64,000 bases of DNA from positions 806,001 through 870,000 of the forward strand of contig JAAROD010000090.1 of the NCBI GenBank assembly GCA_012274445.1, given 5' to 3'. The DNA comes from Sclerotiophoma versabilis. Its lineage: Eukaryota > Ascomycota > Dothideomycetes > Pleosporales > Didymellaceae. Position 1 is the stretch's first letter; every line of letters starts with the position of its first letter. Shown one piece after another: positions 21,410 to 32,242 of this stretch. The notes beneath the pieces were generated by a model that saw only the letters and a program-made list of their open reading frames with translations, was not told the DNA's origin and made no database searches. Made by a program: the position numbers and the translations under genes.

Positions 21410-22621
21410 ATGCAGCGGTCGAATTATCAACCGAAACCTGTCACCACGGCGCTCAACTTCCAGATTCACAGACGCCACGTTGCGCAACTTGCAGTTATGG
21501 GTGTCCTTGCTGCTATCCTCACCGTCTGCGTTACGCTAGTCATGCTCTTCGAGCCCATCTATGCCGTCTATATTCCAGGCCCCAACGATGCGCACGCGTA
21601 CAGAGCCGCGATCGCCAACTTCCAACTGAGCAACGCCGCACAACAAGATCTTGGAGTGAGCCTCTTCATGCCAGTGAAGAAGGCAGATTGTTCGTCCGAG
21701 TGCGACAAGCTGTACATGCCAGCCGATACTGCACGCATCTCGGATGTACAGTTCTTTGGTAACGGCAGCGGCGGTGTCTTCGAGAAGATGAAGTACAAGG
21801 TCTGCTGCGGCAGCAGCAGGACCATCGACGCTTCCAAGATCCCACTTGTGCTTATGGAACCTCAAGTAGGCATCAGTAGATTCTTATACAGCACACTAGC
21901 TCGTTTCATGAGCGCAAACGGTATGGCTGTTGCTCTTATCGACCACCCGCACTTCTCCTCCGTCAACGGCTCAAAGAGTCTAGACCCCTTTACAGACCTC
22001 AAGAGCTGGAATGAGACTGTTACAAAAGAAGTCGACACGCGTATCCAGGACATAAATTTCGTATTGCAAGAGCTTAGCAATATCTCCCTTTTGCAGAGCC
22101 GATTTCCCACACTCAAGTTCAATACTACGTTCGACACGGCTTCTTACAGCGTTATCGGTCATGGTTTGGGCGGTACAACAGCGACAACGCTCAGCACCGT
22201 CGACCCACGCGTCCGCTTCTCGATCAACCTCTCCGGCAGTGCACCACTTCTGCAACACTCTACCTACGCCACTATCTATCTCTTCGGGCGCTCTGACTTC
22301 CGCCGAGAAAACGACATCCACTGGCCCGCTACATGGAAGTACCTCGCCGGTAGAGCAACGGAGTGGGACTTCAAAAACGCTGGCATCTTCGACTTCTCAG
22401 ACCTGCCCTGGATTGTTGACCTAGCACGCAAGAATGCGAACATGAGCATCAAAAATGTCAAGGGACTGCGAGACTCACTGGGCCCTTTCGGCTTCCACAT
22501 CAATGCTTGCTATTTGGAGGCGTATCTCAAAGCTGAGCTGACGGAACCCAAATACGGTTATGTTGGAGACTGTTTCCGTATGTTCGACCAGATGCAGCCA
22601 TATCCTGGAAGTGTACACTAG
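21410..22621 (+). CDS. Membrane-anchored PAF-acetylhydrolase-like protein lacking the catalytic serine
   Basis: Intronless, 403 residues. A hydrophobic segment at about 27-50 (QLAVMGVLAAILTVCVTLVML) acts as a signal anchor, so the main domain is likely luminal or extracellular. The domain looks like the alpha/beta hydrolase fold of platelet-activating-factor acetylhydrolase: PLVLMEPQVGISRFLY, MAVALIDHPHFSS, and the nucleophile elbow YSVIGHGLGGTTAT. In active members the elbow reads GHSxGG. Here residue 252 is Gly instead of Ser, and the usual acid site after the next strand reads NLSGSA (Ser275 where I expect Asp). Several N-glycosylation sequons and cysteines fit secretion. It is probably catalytically dead, or uses another mechanism. 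The frame itself is intact. Confidence 0.75.
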   Translation: MQRSNYQPKPVTTALNFQIHRRHVAQLAVMGVLAAILTVCVTLVMLFEPIYAVYIPGPNDAHAYRAAIANFQLSNAAQQDLGVSLFMPVKKADCSSECDKLYMPADTARISDVQFFGNGSGGVFEKMKYKVCCGSSRTIDASKIPLVLMEPQVGISRFLYSTLARFMSANGMAVALIDHPHFSSVNGSKSLDPFTDLKSWNETVTKEVDTRIQDINFVLQELSNISLLQSRFPTLKFNTTFDTASYSVIGHGLGGTTATTLSTVDPRVRFSINLSGSAPLLQHSTYATIYLFGRSDFRRENDIHWPATWKYLAGRATEWDFKNAGIFDFSDLPWIVDLARKNANMSIKNVKGLRDSLGPFGFHINACYLEAYLKAELTEPKYGYVGDCFRMFDQMQPYPGSVH

Positions 22622-25600
22622 GTATTATAAGACGTCGGTCTTAGCTGGAGACTTGTTGCCTATAGTAACCGTTGCTGTACTCAAGATTAGCAAAGGTGTC
22701 TACAAGATAAGGAGAGAGCAAGAACTTGGAATAATATATGAACACAATGAACAAGAATGTTTACCAATACTAGTGTGTTCATCTCATTGATGCAGCAGTT
22801 TCCAATACACACTCTGATGACCACAACTGGGAGGTGTCCATCAATTTTCATACATACGCGGCTTAGTGAGGGAGCCTATGTCTTTTGGGCGTCGGGCTGC
22901 GAGCTTGAGCAAAGCTCCAGCTTTAGAGTTGCGATGCGAATAGCAGAGAAGCCATTGACACTCACGTGCATTGTGTTGTCCAAAGACGCATTTTTTTTTA
23001 TCTACAAGTCTTCACAAATCGTTCTAAAGCCAATCGCAATTTTTTACACACTCAAGACTGGGCCTTGTCTGGGTGGCACTCATACAAGGTTTCTCTCTTA
23101 CTGTCAAGCCACCTGACTTCTTCATTGTAGTCGTACCAAAGACCAAGAAGGATAGGACGGTTGTCGATTGGCGTCGTCACAGGCAACTCTCGTCACATGC
23201 TTTCAATTCTATGAGCAAAGATTCTCGACTTGGCTTCTTCTCTGCAGCTGCGCGTAAAGTCTGCTACAAATGCAACATAGAACCCTACATGTGCGACTAG
23301 CGAGTACGCTGGTATCAAGGAAGTCAACCTAATGAGCACGACGGGCATGAGGCGCGACGTGAAGTGCTATGAAAATATGAGGAAAGGTTGCGTTGCAGGA
23401 ATATTCGGGCCGGTAGTTGTGTCCTCACTACATGATTTGCCTGCAGTTCTGTGTAGCAAGGCAACAAGATTGTATGCTCCGTCAGTACGGACAAGTTGGG
23501 TTGTAGCCGCCTCAGGCAGGCATCCTTTTCCGTTTACGGCGCAGGCAGAAGGATATCTTCATTCGACGCCAGAGGAACCAATGAGGGCTCGATTACTGAC
23601 TCTCAACACCCACACCACACATCAGGATGCTTCAGCGGATACCTTGAGCGTACATCATAGTGTCTGTGGACCTGATCCGGTTCGTGGAAGAATGCTGAAC
23701 AGCTCATACTTGTCTTGGTGCAATGTACACGCGTCCACTTGAGGCCTAAAGATTTGATCTACATTGTCATGTCCTCAATCAGCATGCACGTTCGCGATGA
23801 ACAACATTTGTCAGATAGGGATCCATCTCCTCAATCAACGTCCTACAAAATCGAAGTGAAGGACATGGATCATGCGGAGGAGCGTCGACAAGGATAACGT
23901 CGCCTGTCACAGGATTAGGCGGGCCGCGATCTGTACCATCCAAGTAGGCCGACCGCCCAATCGAAGGGATACACACTGTGGCCGGTGAAACAAACGCAAG
24001 GTCGGTTGCACCCTTGGCAGGTGTGACCATCTGCTTCAGCGCGACTCTGAGTTCAACAGCTTGCGCTCGTGGATGGCTAGCCTAAAATGCAAGGCCTAGA
24101 TGTCATCTCAGAAGCGTCTGGGTGAAATGAGCAGTGCCTGAAAACGGCACTGTCACAAACATCAGAAATGAAGGCAGGTGACAACTAGACCTGCACGTAG
24201 GCGCAGGTCGGCCTCAAACCGATACCCATGTTCGGAGAGCGTTTGCGTTCGTTTGGCCAAGTCGCGCTTCGATACAAGTGCAAGGTGTCGAAGAGCTGCC
24301 GGCGCTTCTTGAGGAAGACCGGCACAGGCCAAGAGGGCCGATGTCCTCAGGCTGCTTCAAGGCCGATGGTGAGGCCGGGGCCCCGTATCCTGCCACATTA
24401 CGAGGGAGGGTCTTACGCGCCTTGCTGCGGCTACAGATGTTCGCACACATGAACACAGTCGTGTAGTAAGGCCGTCCTGTTGACCTGCGCGTTTGCGCGC
24501 CCCTGCATATATGTGGGAGAACATGCTGCACCTACCCGGAGTTCGGAACGGACATCTGTCATGAACGAATCTAGGGGTGGTGTTTCCGCTCTCGAGCTGT
24601 CAGCATTCGTGGAGTCTCAGGTAATGAGAAAGACAAATGGAATCGTGTAACCGACGGGTTGATGCACAGTGAGACAAACATGGCAGGACATTGGGCTCTG
24701 GAGGATCAGCGACCGCGAAGGATGGCGGGCAGGGGCCTTCGGCGCACGTGGGAAACATCTAAGCGAATCATCTAATCGATAAGGTACCGCCCGACACTTC
24801 ACTTGAAGGACGACGGCAACAGACGGAAGGACGTTGCGCCGCAGCCACAGCCGGAAGATCACAAAGGGCAGCGATAGTCAGGGGCACCATCGTATATCTG
24901 CTCGTTAAACGGCCCTCATACCCACACTGTGCGCATTCTTGCACATCTGCTGAAAAATCAAAGACAGGTCCCCGCTCTGTCGTTTTCTCAGGCAGGGAAG
25001 CGCTGCGCTAACCCATATACAGAATCGTGTGAAACACAGCGTGTTGATGTTTCCTCCGTGCTTGGCTGGCAAAGTCCTAACCAGACCAACGCTCTCGGGC
25101 AAGGTCACTCGAGCCGCCACGGTGAAACATTGATGACTTGCAGGGAAATGCAAACACTGTATCACATTGGCTGATCTCTGCCAGGGGAAACATTCCCGCG
25201 CCAAGATTACGGCATGCGGGTCGCACAATGGCTTCCAGGCGTAAAGCTCATCCTACCGGAGCGGAAACGCAGGTGAGTCCATCGGGCGCCTTGGTAAGAT
25301 GGTCAGAAGTCATTTGGAGGCGACTTAAAAAGCCATATACCGCCGGTTGTGGAAGAGGCATCACTCTCAGTGACACCCCAACTCTCGTGACAAGCAAGTC
25401 TTCGTCGACATTCCTTCTACATCCACTCCTTTTGTGATCGAAAGCGCAGGATCGTCTTTCTTCTTTTCATCCCTTCCCTCTTTGAACGCCCTTGTTGCTG
25501 CTTCAGGATTACTCGCAGACTTCACCAACAGTGTTCACGCGTTTTGAACGGTGTCAACTGACCAAGCCGTGCCATCACCACCGCACAGCGCTTGCCAACT

Positions 25601-25686
25601 TCTGCTCTACTTAAGTCCTTCTCAGTCTTTCGCTTGATACCCAAGAAAAGGTTCCACGATTTCACTCTTTTGACGGCATATCCACG
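22622..25686. other. Largest gene-free gap (3.1 kb)
   Basis: Between two plus-strand genes. The longest frames are about 100 codons, on both strands, with no recognisable domain and no join that gives a coherent protein. A run of eight T at 22990-22997 is the only notable simple sequence. It could hold a non-coding RNA or decayed repeats; I cannot tell. Confidence 0.45.
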
Positions 25687-27073
25687 ATGTACACGAAAGC
25701 CATCTCTCTGCTCGCCCTGGCTGGCGCAGCACAAGCACACATGTCGCTCTGGTACCCTGGACCTCTGGGTGGTGCCAAGGAGGCCAACAAAGCTTCCAGT
25801 GACTCTAACGTCGATCCCGAGCTGAACTTTCCTCTCGGTTGCTGTGATAGCGAAGGCCAGCCCACTGCTCCTAGCCCCGGCGTCTGCCGCGGTCACCTCG
25901 ACCTCTTCGACACCGAGGATCCCCAAGTCACATGGCAGCCTGGCCAGGACGCCTACTTCCAGCTCTCTGACTACACCTACACTGCCGACGCGCCTGGGGG
26001 TACTCACTATGGTGGCTCTTGCCAGGTTGGCTTTTCTACCGATCGCGGCGAGACCTGGAAGGTCGCAGCTTCCTACAACGGCAACTGCCCTCTTCGTGGT
26101 AAAGATGGCTCACCTGAGGTGCAGACATTCGACTTCAAGGTCCCCACTGGTATGCCTGAGGGCAAGGCTCTCTTCGCCTGGATCTGGTTAAACAGTAAGC
26201 GTGCCCCAACCTTATGGCAGCATACTCATAGCTAATCCTTACAAAGGAGAACATGAGTCATTCATGAATTGCGCTGCTGTACAGATTGGCGAGGGCTCTG
26301 GCAACACCACAACCCCTACCAACCCTGCTGCACCCTCTGTCTCGGCGACTAAGCCCACTAAGCCTTCCAGCTCAGCATATCAGCCAACTCAGCCCGATGA
26401 CAAGGACCAGTACTCAGCAGCACCTAAGCCAACCTCCACTCGTGCCGCTGGCCGTCCTTCTTACCCTACTGCCTCTGCTTTGCCATCTCAGCCTGACGAC
26501 GAGGAGTCCAAAGAAGAGCCTTCTTACGATGCTCCCTCCGAAGACGATTCTGAGGAAACGGATGATTCTGAGAACACCGACGACTCGGAGAACACTGATG
26601 ACTCTTCTGATGAAGAAGATTACAACAATGACTCTGATGAGTCTGACAACGAAGACACTGAAAACAAGTGGTCCGGACACCCCGGTCGCTGGAACTCTCA
26701 CCGTCACCAGACTGTCAAACACAAGATGATCGACGAGCACAAGTGCAGGATCGACACTGTAACAAAGCGTGCCGAGTGCGAATGCAAAGCTGCCAGCGGT
26801 TGCTCGGCCCAGAAGCGCGCGCTTATTGAACGTAAGGCTGTCCGCATGGTCCGCCGCGACGCTATTAAGAAACGCGCCAATGCTTGCACTTGGGACTCCG
26901 CCCCTTCCATGGTCGTCTCGTATTACACTGTCGATGCCGCCTGCGCAGCTAATGCTAAGATGAACGTTCCCGAGTCTGACACCTTCGAGATCGGCTGGAA
27001 CGAGCCCTGTGGTGTCGTTGAGGGCGACGGCGAGTACCCGATCAAGGAGATGGACTGCAACATGTTCAGCTAG
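25687..27073 (+). CDS. AA11-like lytic polysaccharide monooxygenase with acidic linker
   Basis: Two exons (25687-26194, 26247-27073; 52-nt intron, GTAAGC donor, phase 1) encode 444 residues. A signal peptide is cut after AQA17, exposing His18 as the N-terminal residue of the copper histidine brace. The second brace His is His107 in GGTHYGGSCQVG, a block typical of AA11 enzymes. The splice joins AWIWLN to REHESFMNCAA, matching the family block NRE..MNCAP. The position that is Tyr in AA11 is Phe175 here. After about residue 185 comes a Pro/Ser/Thr linker, then a very acidic repeat (DDSENTDDSENTDD), and a cysteine-containing C-terminal part with several KR sites that Kex2 could cut. AA11 enzymes oxidise chitin in the presence of a reductant. 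A role in wall remodelling or nutrition is inferred. Confidence 0.82.
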
Positions 27074-27640
27074 ATGCTGACATGGGCCAACCCTGCGCAA
27101 GACTTTTTTCTGCTATATATCCTTTCTTCTTTCTCTTCATTCGTTCACACGCTTTGGGCACGGTCCCTCCATTTTCTTCTCGAGGTCAGGTGGTCGCACA
27201 ACGCACCCAGGTACCAGTCACTTACTGCATTTGTCACATGCCGAGGAGGTGGTGACATCGTCGGCCTGTGACACGAACTGCGGGTGCATCTGCCCTGCAG
27301 TTCGACCCTTTAGTTTGACGCAGGGGAAGTAGGCTTGTTGTTCCTTTCGATTGCATGTGCTTGGCAATCTTACGACTGTCAGGAATGGCTACGAGGAAAA
27401 CATATCTTAGACACACATGAACAAGCAACATTGCTATGACACAATTCAAAATTCGTACTACCGCCTTCCCACTCTCTCATGGATACTGTGCGCACTACAT
27501 GTACCAATTTGATATTGTTATTCACGTGAACAAACACGTTGACGAATCGATGGCAGGTTTATTATTCATTCAGCTGCTAACACAGCCGTGGACCAAGTAC
27601 GTATTATTGCAAGATCCTTATATCGTAAAGTAACCTCTAT
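27074..27640. other. Convergent intergenic region
   Basis: 3' flanks of the LPMO gene and con-10. The first 100 bases after the LPMO stop are T-rich. No gene was seen. Confidence 0.5.
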
Positions 27641-27916
27641 CTAAGAAGCCTGTCCGCCCTTGCGCCCGGCCTCCTTGGCCTTCTCAGATCCAGGCTCGAA
27701 GCTGCCAGACGAGGCCTTTCCGCCCTGTGAAGCGATGTCGCGCTGTGAGTGTGTCAGTGCAGTCCAAACCGTGTGAGGATACTCAGGCACCTGTTTATCG
27801 GCATCCATGGAAGCAAAGCCGCCGCTGTGGGACGCTTGGCCGCCCTTCGAGGCGATGTTCTGTACCTCCTCCTTGGGGCGGTTCGCAAAGTTACCTGGGT
27901 TGGAGTTTTCGGCCAT
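27641..27916 (-). CDS. con-10: Conidiation-specific protein 10 (KGG repeat stress protein)
   Basis: Two exons, 27916-27791 and 27742-27641, encode 75 residues. The 48-nt intron is in phase 0 and has no stop, so an unspliced frame also reads through; I chose splicing because it joins MDADKQ directly to RDIASQGGKASSGSF, as in con-10 proteins. Three KGG-type motifs are visible (IASKGGQAS, IASQGGKAS, AGRKGGQAS). The family is hydrophilic, disordered and abundant in conidia, and resembles bacterial GsiB stress proteins. In Neurospora con-10 is induced in conidiation and by light. A TATAAA box sits about 120 bases upstream, fitting a strongly inducible promoter. Confidence 0.9.
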   Translation of the reverse strand: MAENSNPGNFANRPKEEVQNIASKGGQASHSGGFASMDADKQVPEYPHTVWTALTHSQRDIASQGGKASSGSFEPGSEKAKEAGRKGGQAS

Positions 27917-28698
27917 TGTGATAGTGTGTATTGGAAATGTGCTTTGGTGTCGAAAGGTGTTCAGATCAGAAGCTGAGAGTGTAGAAGCTTTTGGATGCTG
28001 TGATGATGGCTTCAATCAGAGGGCTGTTGCACACTTTATATGCTATCAACCCTTCTACGGACAGGTATCTGTCATCACAGCACGTCTTTTAAAATGACAA
28101 CATTGATGCCAACGACTGCTTTGTCCTCAGGGACTACTCTGCATCATCGTCAGCTCATGTCAAGGTCCGCTCACCCCACATCGGACCTGTCAATCGCTTT
28201 GTGCAGCGATCCGACGCAGGTCGCGATCTTGACGTAACGTCTAGCGGGTCGCATTCGCGAATCCCATCGCATCGTGCAGCGGGAGCTAGTACATCATGAG
28301 GGGCTTTACGCGACAGGAAAAGTGTTATGTGGAGTGCTGATGTAGAAAGGTTGGGTGTTGGCGTCATGTGAAATCGAAAGGAGGCTAGTCCTGTTCCTGC
28401 CACTCAATTGAACGTCACGGGATGACGTGAGGACGTGGACGCGATGACGTGACGGGACAATCAATGAGCTTACTTCAAGAAGGATAGACAGGGAATCGCG
28501 GGTTGGACGATGGAGAGTTTTGCAAAGGAGGCCTGTAACTGTGACTGCATACTTATGACATTGCAGCTCGGCTAGCGTCATTGCCGGAGAGGCGCTCATG
28601 GTTGCGCCTGGCAACAAAGAGACACCAACACCCAACACACTCCTTCTGAAGACGATAGGAGTAGGGGCTCAAGAATAGGTCTAGGATACCGGTTAAAA
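27917..28698. other. con-10 promoter region and 3' flank of next gene
   Basis: It contains the con-10 TATA box (listed). The rest, up to the stop of the cysteine-rich gene at 28699, holds only short frames. Confidence 0.5.
28035..28040 (-). promoter_or_regulatory. TATA box of con-10
   Basis: TATAAA on the minus strand, 119-124 bases upstream of the con-10 ATG, a usual distance for a fungal TATA promoter. Confidence 0.6.
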
Positions 28699-29281
28699 CT
28701 ATGCTGTCAGTAAGCTAGGACCATTCTCATGCAGTCCAGGCTTCCCACAACCCTCAACACAGCAAACACGCTCCCCAAAATCTCCAACAACGACGCTTCG
28801 GCCTCCCTTCTTTATCCCCGTGTATCGAAGCAAAAACCCAGCATGCGGCAGCCCATCTTCGTCAAGCCAAAACAGACTGCAAGGGTCATACTCAAGCAAC
28901 CAGTGCTCCGCATTCATGCAAAATCGTCCGCCACATAGACATGAGCAGCGGACGTCTTTCGGGATTTTGTCTTCTTCCATGTGAAAGCAGACGCTTTCCT
29001 TTAGCTGGCGAAGCTCATTGGTACTGAAGGTGGGAAGTCAGTCATTGAGACGGGCGCTACAAGGGCTGTTAGTGTAAGCATATTTGCGCCTGGCAGCCTT
29101 ACAACGATGCTCGTGACTGTGACTTGCTGTCGCGTACAATAGTGCTTGGTGCCGTAGAGATGAATTGTGCGGGTGAATGTACTAGGTTAGCTCTGGGTTG
29201 GTCGAAACTCTTTGAAAGACACAAACTGGCACTTTTGAGGAGCGGTGGAATCATCCAGTGTGTGGAGATCCTGCATGTCAT
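28699..29281 (-). CDS. Small cysteine-rich protein, unknown
   Basis: The secure part is the exon 29023-28699, with the cysteine-rich segment CSCLCGGRFC, a Trp/Asp-rich middle (YDPCSLFWLDEDGLPH) and VCCVEGCGKPGLHENG. Upstream I join an exon at 29281-29103 by a GTAAGG donor and a CACCTTCAG acceptor after TGACTGAC; both are phase 2, giving 167 residues. The upstream exon is basic and Ser-rich and less certain. If it is wrong, the ATG at 28980 gives 93 residues. The spacing of cysteines suggests a small zinc-binding fold. No signal peptide is seen. No family was recognised. The next gene upstream on the same strand is also small and cysteine-rich. Confidence 0.5.
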
Positions 29282-29496
29282 GGTATCATGAATAACGCAG
29301 TTTGTGGATCCAGAGCTAGCTTTTGTATGTTATCAGTCATCTTTTAAAATTGGCTTCGGGAGGCACCCACAACACTTGCTTGTGTTTCTTAACACTAGAC
29401 ACTGTACACACTTGCCAACCTCTGCGGTGTTCTCCGACTCGTCAAGCTAGAACAAACTCACCTCAAAACTTATACACAGCGCTTCAGTTCCAAGCC

Positions 29497-29973
29497 TCAG
29501 CGCACAACACATACCATCCTCGCGCCCTTCTTCCCGAAGCAAGCAATCCCTTTACTATCCTTCTTTACACTTCCACAATACACATGCCCCTCACAATCCT
29601 CCCTCTTGCAGTACCACCTACTAATATCCCCACCTTTCTCAAGCACATAACAATCCTCTTTACACTCGTATCCTTTAGCAATGTGCTCACAACGCATCTC
29701 CGCCGGCAACCACGCGCTGATAATCTTAACAACTTTCAAATTCATCCCGTTGAGGTGGCGCAGCTCGAAGCAGTCGTAGTTAGGATTTGCAGGATTGTAG
29801 TCGGAGGGCCGGATGGTGTATGTTGTGCCGACATTTGGTTTGGAGGGGCCTGGACGCGTGAAGATGGCTGGAAGCCATTTAGGTGGTGGGCGAGGGGGAC
29901 AGCGTACTGTCAGTGTGTATTTTGTAGTATGTGGCTCATATTCGCCAAGCATATCGTAGTAAGGACCCATCAT
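29497..29973 (-). CDS. Cysteine-containing protein of 158 residues, unknown
   Basis: Single exon from the first of two adjacent ATGs (29973 and 29970). An open extension upstream to 30132 has a different composition and was not used. The N-terminal half is Pro-rich (TVRCPPRPPPKWLP). The middle reads YDCFELRHLNG, and the C-terminal 60 residues hold eight cysteines (RCEHIAKGYECKEDC, WYCKREDCEGHVYC), suggesting one or two zinc-binding knuckles. There is no signal peptide. I do not recognise the family, but the composition is unlike random sequence. It lies about 0.2 kb upstream of the cysteine-rich gene at 28699-29281, same strand. Confidence 0.55.
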   Translation of the reverse strand: MMGPYYDMLGEYEPHTTKYTLTVRCPPRPPPKWLPAIFTRPGPSKPNVGTTYTIRPSDYNPANPNYDCFELRHLNGMNLKVVKIISAWLPAEMRCEHIAKGYECKEDCYVLEKGGDISRWYCKREDCEGHVYCGSVKKDSKGIACFGKKGARMVCVVR

Positions 29974-30387
29974 GTTTGTTGTTGTGAGATGTGTTACTGT
30001 CAGTTGCTGCAAATTGCGTGGGCTACGTGATGTTCTGCTGGCCTGCAGGGTCGTTGAAGTAAAGGTTAAACGTGAAATCGAGGCGTATGAGAAGTATTGT
30101 AGGCAGAAGCAATAGCACGCTCCGCCCATCACACTTGTATGGAAGTGAGAGGAGTGGCGCAGTCAGTGCGCATGAGACAGAGACAAAGACGTTGATTGAC
30201 AGCTCAGCATGGATGTGAAAGACAAACGATCGCTAACCAGGAACAAGCAAGTAGGTGAATGGAAAATGCTTGGGGTCGACACAATGTCCAGGTGTCGCTA
30301 GGTGCGAACGTGCGTGAACTATCATGGGAAACTCTAGTATTATACAAAATTATAGTTGGTGAGGACACAATTGCTGTGCTGACAATG
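29974..30387. other. Intergenic region
   Basis: 5' flank of the 158-residue gene and 3' flank of the GPI protein gene. An AT patch (ATTATACAAAATTATAG) lies near 30337. No gene was seen. Confidence 0.5.
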
Positions 30388-31080
30388 TTAGACAAAGAAG
30401 GCTGCTGCAGCGCCCAATCCTGCCAAGACAGGTGCAATAGAGCGTATAGGTGTAGCACCACCTGTAGCCTGGACAGCTCCAGAACTTCCAGCGCTGGAAG
30501 CCACCGATACTACTGTCGACTGTGCACCACTTTCTGTAGGTGTGGCACTGCTTTCCGTAGGTGTGGCACTGCTTTCCGTAGGTGTGGCACTGCTTTCCGT
30601 AGGTGTGGCGGCCACTGAGGCGCCAAGCTTCTCCGTTCCAGCTGTGATGACGAGCTTGTAGTTGTTCATAAAGTACTGTTCGTCGCCGCTCATGATCACA
30701 GTACTCTGTGGGAACTGGCTACTGCTCTCTGTCCCGTCTCGTGTGGTAGCTGTGCAAGTTGGGACCGCGTTGCCGTTCTCCCGGGTGCATGCAAGATTCA
30801 CAGTTACCACAAAGTCACTCCCCTCGTCGGTTGCGGTCGCATCGTAAGCCACATAGGTGGTGCCTCCCAAAGTTACAAGATCGGGTCCATTTCCGTAGTA
30901 CTCAGTCTCGATGGCATCTCCGTCAAAGGCCAGCGAGAGGGTGGTGCGGTCGTCTTGCAGCGAAACAACGGATCCAACGAAACTTTGGTTTGCATTCGCC
31001 GCGCCAGGCAACCAAATAGATGTTGTTAATTGGGCTGTAGTAACCGTCGCAAGTAGAGTGGTGGAAAGTAGTAGAGACAT
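30388..31080 (-). CDS. Ser/Thr-rich GPI-anchored surface protein
   Basis: Intronless, 230 residues from the ATG at 31080. Residues 1-17 are a signal peptide (MSLLLSTTLLATVTTAQ). The body of about 130 residues has two cysteines in VNLACTRENG and VPTCTATT and is predicted to be beta-rich. It is followed by four tandem ATPTESS-type repeats likely to be O-mannosylated, a Ser/Ala stretch, and a hydrophobic tail (IAPVLAGLGAAAAFFV), the usual GPI-attachment signal. The protein is probably a cell-wall or plasma-membrane surface protein. Proteins of this layout are common in Pezizomycotina and rarely have known function. Confidence 0.75.
   Translation of the reverse strand: MSLLLSTTLLATVTTAQLTTSIWLPGAANANQSFVGSVVSLQDDRTTLSLAFDGDAIETEYYGNGPDLVTLGGTTYVAYDATATDEGSDFVVTVNLACTRENGNAVPTCTATTRDGTESSSQFPQSTVIMSGDEQYFMNNYKLVITAGTEKLGASVAATPTESSATPTESSATPTESSATPTESGAQSTVVSVASSAGSSGAVQATGGATPIRSIAPVLAGLGAAAAFFV
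30528..30609 (-). repeat. 21-bp tandem repeat coding for ATPTESS
   Basis: Four near-identical 21-bp units inside the GPI protein gene, the first slightly diverged. Confidence 0.9.
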
Positions 31081-32242
31081 AGCTGGGTGGGTGTGGCAAT
31101 TTGTCAATTTCTATGAATTGCAGAGGCAGGACAAACAACACCCAAATTGAGGCAAAAAACGATTATCTTGAGTGGATGTGAGTGATTGCAAACACAGCCC
31201 GCGAAAGGGGCATGCATGACTTACATGGTCGTTAGGCGAGCGGCACACGGCTGTCCAGCGCATCTTGCAGACAAGCTGAGCCGCACAGGCCGCCAGTGGC
31301 TGCAGATACCGGAAAGCTGACGGAATTATGCGCCAAAACAGTATAGTCGTGTCTTGATGTGGACTTGTGAGCACTTGGCGGAGGATTGTCAGGTTTGTTT
31401 ACTTCCAACCCTTGGATATGAGACAGGAACAAGTCTTTAGTTGGGTACAGTACAGTGCCCTGAAAATACGAGGAAATAGCAGAACTGTAGACGCATAATT
31501 TCAGGAGAAAGGTAATTCGGCAACTTGCGACTTTATGAAGCAGTCAACAGAAATAGGGAAATGAGAGTCCGAAGCAAATTCGACGCGACAATCGCGTGCA
31601 GCATCGAGAGATCAAACATTTGCATGGGGCTGGCATTCATCTATCGTTGAATATGGATATGGCAAAGTCCACAAGATCGTATGCGGTTTCTGCGGTGAAG
31701 ATGATCAAATTCACGATGAATTTCAAAGAGAAGACGAACCCTTGACGGCCTCGCAACAGACAGCCGAAACTTGCTGTTGCGCTAATGACGTAAGCGGTAA
31801 ACGTAAACTTCGCAGCCTCACAGCTCAGTTGTCTTCAACACCAGGAACCTGGATGCCAATATGTGCATGCGTAACCACCAGTGTAGCACCACTCAAGAGA
31901 CTGCATGAACGCATCTGTCATAGTCATGGTGTTGTGCCACGGAAGTTGAAAGCACGGTAAGTTAAGTACTGAAAGTACAGAAAATTGTCATCAAATTCGA
32001 GTTGGGTATCAAGCGCAAATTACAAAGCTCGACAACTCCAATCTTGCCTATGCGCCCGCAGTATGTATCCTCCACTCCCCTCTTTCCACTGCCAACCATA
32101 GGTACAGATGCAGCTGCATCTTCCATATGTTTCCATCGTCTCCTCTCTCTGTCTTCTATGTCCTTTTCTCAGCTGTGCTTTTTTCCGGGATTCGTTGTGG
32201 CTTGGCTTTCCGCCGTTGCCATTAACGATTTCAAATGCTCCT
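31081..32242. other. Intergenic region
   Basis: 5' region of the GPI protein gene and 3' flank of the Asp-rich small gene. Frames are all short and mixed in composition. Nothing was recognised. Confidence 0.5.

Noticed and set aside
28306..28638. 110-codon minus-strand frame between con-10 and the cysteine-rich gene
   Set aside because: There is no motif, promoter or splice support, and the length is within chance.
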